Below, in pieces: positions 40,937 to 48,781 of a DNA stretch of 64,000 nucleotides. The notes below the pieces were generated by a model. It did no database searches, was not told the DNA's origin, and was given only the letters and a program-made list of their open reading frames with translations. This DNA comes from Lewinellaceae bacterium. GTDB lineage: Bacteria; Bacteroidota; Bacteroidia; Chitinophagales; Saprospiraceae. Within the stretch, counting starts at the first letter, position 1; each line of letters begins with the position of its first letter. The DNA lies in contig JACJYA010000024.1 of the NCBI GenBank assembly GCA_020636315.1, positions 33,177-97,176 of the forward strand, written 5' to 3'. Made by a program: the position numbers and the translations under genes.

Positions 40937-41653
40937 TTATTCTTCCATACTCATATTGTGAAAGACGTTGACCACGTCTTCATCCTCTTCCATTTTTTCG
41001 ATCAGCCTGATTACCTCCTCCACTTCGGAATCGGAGAGCTCTTTGGTATGGCCGGGCAGGCGGACAAGTTCGGATTCTTTCACTTCCAGGCTGCGTTCTT
41101 CCAGCCCTTTCTGCAGGTTTCCGAAATCTTCAAAAGCACACTGTAACACCAGCATATCATCTTCCCGGCTGAGTTCTTCCAGGCCGTAGTCGATCAGTTC
41201 CAGTTCAAGGTCCTCCAGGTCCTGGCCTGCTGCTCCGATCTTAAAGATGGCCTTTCGGCTGAACATATAATCCACTGAGCCGGAGGTACTGAGGTTGCCA
41301 CCGTATTTTGAAAAAATATGCCGCACGCTGGCCACTGTCCGGGTGGGGTTGTTGGTCGCCGTTTCCACCAGGATGGCAATGCCATGAGGAGCATAACCTT
41401 CGTACACGAGCTCATGGTAGTCCTCTGCGTCTTTAGACACTGCCTTTTTAATGGCGTTCTCGACATTGGCCTTGGGCATATTGGCCGCCTTGGCGTTCTG
41501 CATGGCCAGGCGCAGGCGGGGATTGTAATCGGGTTCAGGCCCGCCCTCCTTAACAGCGATAGATATTTCTCTCCCTATGCGGGTGAACGTTTTGGCCATA
41601 TTGGCCCAACGTTTCATCTTTCTGGCTTTGCGGTATTCAAAAGCACGTCCCAT
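40937..41653 (-). CDS. yebC: YebC/PmpR family transcription/translation regulator
   Basis: 238 residues, the usual family length, from the ATG at 41653 (MGRAFEYRKARKMKRWANMAKTF; the frame extends upstream to 41749 but only with non-conserved codons). Family blocks: WANMAKTFTRIGREI, VKEGGPEPDYNPRLRLAMQNAKAANMPKANVENAIKKA (named as a block), YEGYAPHGIAILVE, TNNPTRTVASVRHIFSKYGGNL and the acidic C-terminus. YebC proteins bind DNA and, as shown for relatives of TACO1, help ribosomes at proline stretches; which role applies here is open. A -7-like TAATTTTG on the minus strand (41687-41694) stands 34 bp upstream. Confidence 0.93.
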   Translation of the reverse strand: MGRAFEYRKARKMKRWANMAKTFTRIGREISIAVKEGGPEPDYNPRLRLAMQNAKAANMPKANVENAIKKAVSKDAEDYHELVYEGYAPHGIAILVETATNNPTRTVASVRHIFSKYGGNLSTSGSVDYMFSRKAIFKIGAAGQDLEDLELELIDYGLEELSREDDMLVLQCAFEDFGNLQKGLEERSLEVKESELVRLPGHTKELSDSEVEEVIRLIEKMEEDEDVVNVFHNMSMEE

Positions 41654-41686
41654 ATCTGCTACGTTTATTCTGTAAAAAAAGCGGAG

Positions 41687-41694
41687 CAAAATTA
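41687..41694 (-). promoter_or_regulatory. -7 element of yebC
   Basis: Minus-strand TAATTTTG, matching TAnnTTTG, 34 bp before the ATG at 41653. Confidence 0.5.
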
Positions 41695-41794
41695 GCGTTT
41701 CCAGGCATTGTTTGCACGGAATAGGAGTAAAAAAATGAACTATTTTCATCTACAAAAACAAAATTGGAACAAACTCTTAATTTTATGCAAAAAA

Positions 41795-42409
41795 ATGGAG
41801 TATCTCGTTATTGACCTGGAAATGTCGGGCGACGACCCTTCCTATCACGACATCATTGAGATCGGCGCTGTTCTTTACACGGAGGAGTGGCGGGAGATGG
41901 GCCGCTATCAATCCTACATCTACCCGGAAAATGAAGAGGCCTTCTCAAAACCTTCCGCCGAAGTCCACGGCCTGAGCCTGGAAGAACTGCAGGATGCTCC
42001 GGTGCTGGATGATGTTCTTCCTGCGTTTGAAGAGTGGATACTTAGCCAGCGCAACCTCCGGCCCGACCCTTTTGACAACACCCGGCTGCTGAAGCACACC
42101 ATGATAGCGGGCCTGGGCATTGTCAATGATTTTGCCTTTCTGAAGGCGGCCTATGGCATTATCAACCGGCGCTGGCCCTTCAGCTATCGCATGCTGGATA
42201 TGCAGTCGATCACCCACGCCCTTTTTCCCATTTTCCGGGATGCCGGGCTCGAAGTACCCTCCCGCCAGAGCCTCACGGCCATCGCCGGCTATTTCGGACT
42301 GGAAAGAGAAACAGAAGACCACAGCGCCCTAGAAGACGCTGTGCTGACCGGCAGCGCTTTCAGGGAGTTGATGGCATTGGTGGGAAAATTAAAGCTGATA
42401 CAGGATTAA
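41795..42409 (+). CDS. 3'-5' exonuclease, DEDDh (DnaQ-like)
   Basis: 204 residues from the ATG at 41795 (MEYLVIDLEMSGDDP); in-frame ATG 41735 and TTG 41708 exist upstream but precede the conserved start by a non-conserved stretch. Exo I is IDLEMSG (Asp and Glu metal ligands), Exo II lies in GIVNDFAFLKAA and Exo III is HSALEDA (catalytic His and Asp), so all four acidic ligands and the His are present. Related proteins trim RNA (oligoribonuclease-like) or proofread DNA; the lone domain leaves this open. It is divergent from yebC and close to the histidine kinase downstream. Confidence 0.88.
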   Translation: MEYLVIDLEMSGDDPSYHDIIEIGAVLYTEEWREMGRYQSYIYPENEEAFSKPSAEVHGLSLEELQDAPVLDDVLPAFEEWILSQRNLRPDPFDNTRLLKHTMIAGLGIVNDFAFLKAAYGIINRRWPFSYRMLDMQSITHALFPIFRDAGLEVPSRQSLTAIAGYFGLERETEDHSALEDAVLTGSAFRELMALVGKLKLIQD

Positions 42410-42474
42410 AAACCGGCCGGATACCGGCTGGGATCCATTGCTGAAACAGCCGGAAGCCCGCACCTGTTTTCTGA

Positions 42475-43491
42475 ATGAATACCATGCAGAACGCATTTAT
42501 GAACCGTACGACTCTACTTGAATCTGTCATTGAGTCCCTGCCTTATGGCCTGATCGTTGCCAGCGAGGAAGGAATACTCCTTCTTGCAAATAACCTGGGC
42601 AGGACGTATCTGGATCTGCCGGAAGGCGAGGGATTTCTGTTAGAGGAATACCTCACCGTTATCCCCGGCTTATCGGATCACCTGGTTTTTCCTTTAAAAG
42701 AAGCCTTTCCCGGGTTTGACCTGCTGGCAATAAAGGCCCCAAACGGGTACCTCACCGTCAGGGGGCGGCCGGTTCCCCGCGGGCTCGCCCTCAGCATCAT
42801 TGACGTCACCCGCTCCAAGGAAGCCGAACAGCACATGCTCGACGCCATACTGGAGGCTACGGAAGCCCAGCGAAGGAGGCTCTCAAAAGAGATCCACGAC
42901 GGCATCGGCCCTCTGATCTCCACCATCAAACTCAACATGGACGCCCTTCAACTGGAACTAAAAGGGGAAAATACCCGCGCCCGGAAAATGATCGATTCAA
43001 TGAGCGAATTGCTGCAAACCATGTCCAATGACATCCGGAGCATATCGCATAACCTGATGCCCAATGTTCTGGTTGACTTCGGGCTGGTGGCTGCCCTGGA
43101 GAACCTTTGCCAGCGCGTCAACAGCAGCGGAAAAGTACAGGCCAACTTCTATCACTCAGATATCCGGGAACACATTCGGCGAAAGGTGGCTCTCGGCCTT
43201 TACCGGATCACCCAGGAATTGATCAACAATGCCGTCAAATACGCCCGGGCCCAGACGATCAACGTTCAACTCATCCGGCATCCCGAATCAATCGTTTTAA
43301 TGGTGGAAGATGACGGAATAGGCTTTACCCCCAATCAACACCTGAACACACCGGGAATGGACAAAGGCATAGGGCTGAGGAATATCCAGACCAGAGTCCG
43401 GTCCCTGGGAGGGACTTTCCTGCTTGAATCCCAACCCGGAGAAGGGGTGCTGGCCACCATCGAAGTACCGTTAAAAAACCAGGAAACATGA
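42475..43491 (+). CDS. Sensor histidine kinase, NarL-type (HisKA_3)
   Basis: 338 residues, soluble (no membrane spans). Residues about 10-120 look like a PAS-type sensor (ESLPYGLIVASEEGILLLANN). The dimerisation domain has the phospho-acceptor His141 in RRLSKEIHDGIGPLIS; the ATPase domain shows N box ELINNAVKYARA, G1 VEDDGIGF and G2 KGIGLRNIQTRVRSLGG. It passes phosphate to the response regulator, whose start overlaps its stop by 4 bp (ATGA), so the two are translationally coupled. The signal is cytosolic and unknown. Confidence 0.94.
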   Translation: MNTMQNAFMNRTTLLESVIESLPYGLIVASEEGILLLANNLGRTYLDLPEGEGFLLEEYLTVIPGLSDHLVFPLKEAFPGFDLLAIKAPNGYLTVRGRPVPRGLALSIIDVTRSKEAEQHMLDAILEATEAQRRRLSKEIHDGIGPLISTIKLNMDALQLELKGENTRARKMIDSMSELLQTMSNDIRSISHNLMPNVLVDFGLVAALENLCQRVNSSGKVQANFYHSDIREHIRRKVALGLYRITQELINNAVKYARAQTINVQLIRHPESIVLMVEDDGIGFTPNQHLNTPGMDKGIGLRNIQTRVRSLGGTFLLESQPGEGVLATIEVPLKNQET

Positions 43492-44132
43492 TAGAGATTA
43501 TGATAGCAGATGACCACCGGGTCTTTCGGGAAGGGATCGTTTCCATCCTGGAAAATACCGGAGAGATCAGAGTTATTGCCCAGGCTCAGGATGGAAAACA
43601 GGTCATGGAAAAACTGCGGCAGATAAAACCGGAACTCATCCTGATGGACATATCCATGGGGGAAGCCGGAGGCATAGAGACTACCAGGCTGGTCAAAGAA
43701 CAATATCCTGAGATCAAGGTGTTGGTCCTTTCCATGCACTCGGAAAGCAGTTATATCGTAAAAATGCTTGAGGCCGGTGCATCCGGTTATCTCCTTAAAG
43801 ATGCCGGCAGTTCGGAACTCATCAACGCCATAAAGGCCGTAGCCGAGGGGCATACCTATTTCAGCAGCCAGGTTTCCGCCACCCTGGTCGATCAGTTGGT
43901 AAAGGGGAAAAAACCGGCGGAACGAAAAGAGGGGGTGCAACTTACCAAAAGAGAGATCGAGGTGTTGCGCCTCATCGCCGAGGAGTACTCCAACTCCGAG
44001 ATCGCAGAAAAGCTGTTCATCAGTATCCGTACCGTTGATACGCACCGACGCAACCTCCTCGAAAAGCTGGGGCTGAAAAATACAGCAGGACTGGTGAAGT
44101 ACGCCATTAAACACGGAATAGTGGAAGGATGA
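43488..44132 (+). CDS. LuxR/NarL-family response regulator
   Basis: 214 residues. Receiver domain with acidic pocket (IADDH), phospho-acceptor Asp54 in LILMDISM, switch residues and Lys in LLKDA. A C-terminal LuxR-type helix-turn-helix follows: LTKREIEVLRLIAEEYSNSEIAEKLFISIRTVDTHRRNLLEKLG (named as a block). It forms a two-component pair with the overlapping kinase. Targets are unknown; the next gene (site-2 protease) has a palindrome in its promoter that could be one. Confidence 0.95.
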   Translation: MIEIMIADDHRVFREGIVSILENTGEIRVIAQAQDGKQVMEKLRQIKPELILMDISMGEAGGIETTRLVKEQYPEIKVLVLSMHSESSYIVKMLEAGASGYLLKDAGSSELINAIKAVAEGHTYFSSQVSATLVDQLVKGKKPAERKEGVQLTKREIEVLRLIAEEYSNSEIAEKLFISIRTVDTHRRNLLEKLGLKNTAGLVKYAIKHGIVEG

Positions 44133-44162
44133 CTACCGGCGATTCCGCACCGGTAAAAAAGC

Positions 44163-44184
44163 TTGTTCAATATTTTTTGAACAA
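44163..44184 (+). promoter_or_regulatory. Palindrome before the site-2 protease gene
   Basis: TTGTTCAA (44163-44170), loop TATTTT, TTGAACAA (44177-44184), then TATATTTT at 44189-44196 as a possible -7 element. It may be the operator of the S2P gene or, read as RNA, a weak terminator of the response regulator. Confidence 0.4.
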
Positions 44185-44254
44185 TTGCTATATTTTTTCG
44201 GTAAATTGAAAGAGGGCTGTAGGTTCATACCATAACCAACATAACCAGAAAATC

Positions 44255-45388
44255 ATGACCTGGTCATTGAAAATTGTCCGCATTGCAGGCATTAACGTTT
44301 ATCTCCACTGGACTTTTCTCATCCTGCTGGCATGGATCTTTATCGCCAGTATCAGTGCCGGACAGAATGCCGGCGAGGCATTCATGGGCGTAGTTTCCGT
44401 TTTGGCGCTCTTTGCCTGTGTGGTGCTTCACGAACTCGGCCATGCGCTTACCGCCCGCCGGTTTGACATACAAACCCAACGCATCACTCTGCTGCCCATC
44501 GGAGGGCTGGCCATGCTGGAAAAAATGCCCGAAGACCCCAGGCAGGAATTGCTGGTGGCCCTTGCCGGCCCGGCGGTCAATGTCGTAATCGCCGGCCTCC
44601 TTTTTGGCTATATGGCTCTCACCGGACAGGAGGTATTCACACTTATTTCCAACATCTGGAAAGATTCCAGCCAGATACAGCTGGGCCAGTACTTTATTCC
44701 TTACCTGCTCCTTATTAATGTAGTGTTATTTGCCTTCAACCTGATCCCTGCATTCCCCATGGATGGAGGACGGGTGCTCCGGGCCTTGCTTTCAATGCGA
44801 TACGGCCGGGCACAAGCGACCAGTATCGCCGCCAGGATCGGCCAGTTCCTGGCTATCATTTTTGTTTTTATGGGCTTCATTGGCAACCTGTTCCTCATCT
44901 TCATCGGCCTGTTCATCTACCTGGGAGCTACCGGAGAGGCCAGCCAGGAAACCCAACGCTCCCTCCTCTCCCGGCTAAGGGTAAGGGATGTCCTCATGCA
45001 CCAATATACTCCACTCCATGCCTGGGAAACCATTGGCAGGGCGGTTGAGATCTTACTCGACGGGCAGGAAAAGGAATTCATCGTTACAGAAGACAATCAG
45101 ATCATTGGCACCATTTCCAGAGATGATATCATAAAAGGCTTACAAATGCTGGGCCGGGAAGAACGCATCAAACGGATCGTAAACCAGGACTGGATCCGGC
45201 TTTCAGCCGATATGGAGCTCAATGAGGCTTATGAACAGATGTCCAGAAAAAAATTGTCTATCTGCCCCGTTTATGATGAATCCGGGGCCCTGTTAGGCGT
45301 CCTCAACCAGGAAAACATCCTCGAGGCAGTGATGGTCGAAAGTGCCAGGGAAGGCAGTATGATGGGGCCCAGAGCTATGGCGGAATGA
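44255..45388 (+). CDS. Site-2 protease family membrane metalloprotease (M50) with CBS pair
   Basis: 377 residues. Zn ligands are in VVLHELGHALTARRF (HExxH in the second membrane segment) and in NLIPAFPMDGGRVLRALL (the third ligand Asp of the NPxDGG-type motif). About five to six membrane segments reach to residue 230, followed by two CBS domains (DVLMHQYTPLHAWETI, then VNQDWIRLSADMELNEAYEQMS...LSICPVYDESGALLGVLN), which sense adenosyl ligands. Such proteins cut membrane-embedded regulators such as anti-sigma factors. The partner is not in the window. Confidence 0.93.
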   Translation: MTWSLKIVRIAGINVYLHWTFLILLAWIFIASISAGQNAGEAFMGVVSVLALFACVVLHELGHALTARRFDIQTQRITLLPIGGLAMLEKMPEDPRQELLVALAGPAVNVVIAGLLFGYMALTGQEVFTLISNIWKDSSQIQLGQYFIPYLLLINVVLFAFNLIPAFPMDGGRVLRALLSMRYGRAQATSIAARIGQFLAIIFVFMGFIGNLFLIFIGLFIYLGATGEASQETQRSLLSRLRVRDVLMHQYTPLHAWETIGRAVEILLDGQEKEFIVTEDNQIIGTISRDDIIKGLQMLGREERIKRIVNQDWIRLSADMELNEAYEQMSRKKLSICPVYDESGALLGVLNQENILEAVMVESAREGSMMGPRAMAE

Positions 45389-45496
45389 GGAGGAAGGGGT
45401 GCGGGCTGTGGAACCCGGGAAAGTAGTCAGGCCCCAATAGGTGGTTAAGAGCTAACCACACTACTGGAGAGTTTGGCCCAAGAACTTTCTCTGCCC
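45389..45496. other. Convergent spacer with GTGGTTA/TAACCAC hairpin
   Basis: GTGGTTA (45441-45447) pairs with TAACCAC (45453-45459) between the M50 gene and the protease gene on the other strand. No T-run; a weak bidirectional terminator at best. Confidence 0.35.
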
Positions 45497-48400
45497 CTAT
45501 TCCATTCTCACGAATTTGCTGTTCCCCAGCAACTGCCCTTCCCGGCTGAAAAGCTGCAGGAAATACAGCCCCGCCGGCAAGTGGCCGATATCGACCGCCT
45601 CCGGGCCCGAAAACTGCTCTACCGCATGCTGGAACAACAACTGTCCGGCAGCGCTGCTGATGTAAAAACGGGCTCCCGGCCGAACATCCGCCGGCAGTTG
45701 TACCTTCAGCTCTGCATTCGCCGGGTTGGGAAACACAGTGAGCTGAGGAGCCGGCTTTCCGCCTTCTTTTATGCCGGTCAGTGGCTTGGGGTAACAGATC
45801 TCTATAGCCCATTCGCGGAGGGTGCCGTTGTGCTGGTCCTTGAACAGCAACAATTGCCACTCTCCTCTGGCATTCTGCCCGTTATAGGTTTTCAGCTCTT
45901 CTTCCGGACGGTAAGTACCGCCATTGGCGAAGGGGCAGGGCACTGCTTCTTCAGCCTCATCATCGAGGCTGAGGTCGAATGAAATGCCGATCGCGCAATC
46001 CTCGGTGATCAGGTCGATGATCGGGCCTTCCGGGCTTCTGAGCCTGAAATTCAGGTCGCCGATGGGCACGTGGAAACCCTTCAGGCCAAGGATGTTGAGG
46101 TCGCGGATGATGATGTCTTCATCAACATTGATAACGGAGGTGATGACCGCTTCCTCGGGAGACATGGAAAGGGGCAGGCTGTCAGTAGTAAATATCCGGC
46201 AGCGGATCACCTCGGTCTCGAAAAAACTGGCCGCATATTCTCCGCTTCCACAGCCGGGATTACTGGCCTGCACCCGCCAGTAGATCAGGCTGCTGTCCGG
46301 CAGCTCCGTCGGAACGGAATACGTGGTTTCCAGAATATCACTTTCGGTAAGGAAGATGTCTGTGAAACCGGGGTCCAGAGCGATCTCCACCTGATAAGCG
46401 GCAGCATCGGGGTTATTTTCCCAACTCAGCGTGGGCCGGGTGGAAACCTCCGGCTCTCCTTCTACCGGCGAAAGGAGGGTAACCAGCCCGGGAATGTTGG
46501 CATACAGCTCAATGATGAAATCCAGGGTATCGGCAATTTCCCCACTTTCAGCAATGAGCTGAAAGGGATAAAAACCACTGGCCAGCCCCTGGAAACCGGA
46601 AAGGGTGACGGCAAATTGCGCCGGGGCCGTAAGCAGGGTGTCATATACCGCCATTACGGCTCCGGGCAAGCTTTCCACACTGACCGAAATTTCTCCTTCA
46701 AAACCCAGCCTCGGCGCAAGCTGCACTTCATAGGAAACCGACTCTTCTCCGCAGGCCAACTGGCTGAATTCGGATGCCCCTATGGCGAATCCTGGTTCTG
46801 TGGCCGGGGTAATGGTAATATTGTGGTTGTTGATGTCAAAGAACACATTGCCCACTGCCTTAACCTTTACCCGGAACTGATCCCCCTGAAGCGTATCGGG
46901 AATAAATACCAGGGCATCTCCGTCGTTGGCCAGGCTGTCTGCCAACAGGACGGGGTAGGTATAGCCCCCATCCATAGAGAGCGAAATGCTCACCATTTCC
47001 GCACTGACCGGCGCCTGGTTGGTGTTGGCCACATCCCATTCGATGTTCTGAAAAGAACCGGCCATCCAGGTGGTGGGGGCATTCTGGGACAACACCTCAA
47101 ACGGGCCGGCCTGTTCAGTGGCCTGCAGGGTGCGGGTATCCCATTCCACCCCTCCTCCGTATCCGTGGTTGTCGCGGACGGTGAGGCGGAAAGTCATGCC
47201 CCGGGAATAGAACGGCAGCACTTCGGCCAGCGATTGCGTATTGTTGACAATGGCCGACATGCGGGGAAAGACGCGGGTGGGATCCGTTGTCGGAGCAAAG
47301 GAACGGAACAGCGGGGCATTGCCCACCGGTTCGTTGAAATTGCCGGCAGGGCCTGTATCCATTTGTTCCCAGCAATAGGTCAGGGAATCCCCTTCATTGT
47401 CCAGCGCCACTCCCGTCAGTTCAAAGGGAGTGGAAATGGGTATGTACAGGCCGCTGATGCCGGCATAAACCGAAGGGGCGGTGTTTCCCGTCGTATCTTT
47501 TTCCGGGCAGGTACTGCCGCCTTCACTCACGATAAAGGGCGTCATTTCGGCGAGGCTTCCGGCGTGAAAATGGTCGATGCTGTTGGATGCTATATTATCC
47601 GATCCGCAGATGCCGGCATAGGCCATGATGGTAACCCCACTCCCCGGTTCATAAGCGGTGGGGCCATTTCGGTTGCCGCCGCCGCAGCTTCCCGCAGTAC
47701 CGTTAAAGGTATGGTTGCCACCAAACTGATGGCCCATTTCATGAGCGACATAATCGATGTAAAAGGGGTCTCCCACCGGCGGAGTGAGGCCGGTATAACC
47801 TCTGGCTTTGCTGTTGTTGTTACAAACGACTCCCAGGGAGGCCACCCCGCCGCCGCCTCTGTCAAAATAATGGCCGATGTCGTAATTCGCATTCCCGATG
47901 TAAGTGTCTATCGTATTTTGGTTTACCCCCAATTGGTTGCCTCCGGAATAGGGGTCATCGGCAGGGTCGGTGAAAATGATCAGGTGGTTGCTGTCCACCA
48001 GGTTCATGCGGATGGAAAAATCCCGCTCGTAAACGCCATTGACGCGGTTCATAGCAGTGACGACAGCTGCCAGGCCGGCTTCAACCGTACCGCCGTGGTA
48101 TTGGGTATATTCGCCGGTAGTGGCAACGGCCAGCCGGTAATTGCGAAGCTCCGCCCCTACCCCGGCCGGCCCTAATTCCTGGCCCGGGCCCACCGGAACG
48201 GATGTTTCAAAATCACATTTGAATGCACTGTCCGAATGGAAGTCTTTTTTGAAATAGGACAAATACGTTCCATCGTCCAGAAGGTGAAAATAAGGGTCGA
48301 TGAAATAAGTATCCTCATCCGCCAGCACCATAGCGTGGAAGCCATGAGGGGTATAATCCAGCCGAACCAGAGCAGTGGGATTATCCACCCCCTTGCCCAG

Positions 48401-48736
48401 GTAGGTTTTGATGCGGGGAAATTGCCGGGCCAGCCCCGGCGCCATGATGGGCGACTCGCAGAAACGGAAGGTTTCCATGCGGCCGTCCGGGCGGGGAAGC
48501 TCCAGGGTGTACCCGGAAACGCTGGCGTTGGTTGCCGTTTCGTCCGGCGCACCTTGCAGCAGTTCGTGCATGGCCGCCGTGTTGAGTTGGAGCACCCGGC
48601 AGGTTTTGGGAACGATCACCCGCTCGGCGGCCGGATAAACAGGCGCTTCTGCATCCTGCCACAGGGGCATTGAGTTTTGTGCGGAAAGGGCCGTAGCCAG
48701 CCACAGTAAGGAGAGGCAGAGTTTGAGTTTATACAT
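45497..48736 (-). CDS. Reprolysin-like (M12B) T9SS metalloprotease, copy 1
   Basis: 1079 residues; the ATG at 48736 (MYKLKLCLSLLWLATALSAQ) gives the signal peptide, and the upstream extension to 48763 is dropped. In order: propeptide with ELPRPDGRMETFRFCESPIMAPG; metzincin domain with H332-E-M-G-H-Q-F-G-G-N-H, full HExxHxxGxxH, and Met-turn-like VTIMAYAGICG; a beta-sandwich and fibronectin-like domains (SPVEGEPEVSTRPTLSWENNP); a proprotein-convertase P domain (about 850-970, ending EWAIEIC); and a sorting domain (LTVFPNPANAELKVQLP to KFVRME). Secreted protease of nutritional or envelope-remodelling use. It is the second gene of a tandem pair 45 bp after its paralogue. Confidence 0.93.
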   Translation of the reverse strand: MYKLKLCLSLLWLATALSAQNSMPLWQDAEAPVYPAAERVIVPKTCRVLQLNTAAMHELLQGAPDETATNASVSGYTLELPRPDGRMETFRFCESPIMAPGLARQFPRIKTYLGKGVDNPTALVRLDYTPHGFHAMVLADEDTYFIDPYFHLLDDGTYLSYFKKDFHSDSAFKCDFETSVPVGPGQELGPAGVGAELRNYRLAVATTGEYTQYHGGTVEAGLAAVVTAMNRVNGVYERDFSIRMNLVDSNHLIIFTDPADDPYSGGNQLGVNQNTIDTYIGNANYDIGHYFDRGGGGVASLGVVCNNNSKARGYTGLTPPVGDPFYIDYVAHEMGHQFGGNHTFNGTAGSCGGGNRNGPTAYEPGSGVTIMAYAGICGSDNIASNSIDHFHAGSLAEMTPFIVSEGGSTCPEKDTTGNTAPSVYAGISGLYIPISTPFELTGVALDNEGDSLTYCWEQMDTGPAGNFNEPVGNAPLFRSFAPTTDPTRVFPRMSAIVNNTQSLAEVLPFYSRGMTFRLTVRDNHGYGGGVEWDTRTLQATEQAGPFEVLSQNAPTTWMAGSFQNIEWDVANTNQAPVSAEMVSISLSMDGGYTYPVLLADSLANDGDALVFIPDTLQGDQFRVKVKAVGNVFFDINNHNITITPATEPGFAIGASEFSQLACGEESVSYEVQLAPRLGFEGEISVSVESLPGAVMAVYDTLLTAPAQFAVTLSGFQGLASGFYPFQLIAESGEIADTLDFIIELYANIPGLVTLLSPVEGEPEVSTRPTLSWENNPDAAAYQVEIALDPGFTDIFLTESDILETTYSVPTELPDSSLIYWRVQASNPGCGSGEYAASFFETEVIRCRIFTTDSLPLSMSPEEAVITSVINVDEDIIIRDLNILGLKGFHVPIGDLNFRLRSPEGPIIDLITEDCAIGISFDLSLDDEAEEAVPCPFANGGTYRPEEELKTYNGQNARGEWQLLLFKDQHNGTLREWAIEICYPKPLTGIKEGGKPAPQLTVFPNPANAELKVQLPADVRPGARFYISSAAGQLLFQHAVEQFSGPEAVDIGHLPAGLYFLQLFSREGQLLGNSKFVRME

Positions 48737-48781
48737 AGTCCTTTTTTTTCGTAACCAAGGCAAGGAGCAAGTTAATGCCTT

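Noticed and set aside
46070..48175. 701-codon open frame opposite to the first M12B protease
   Set aside because: Shadow frame in GC-rich coding DNA; no recognisable domain.
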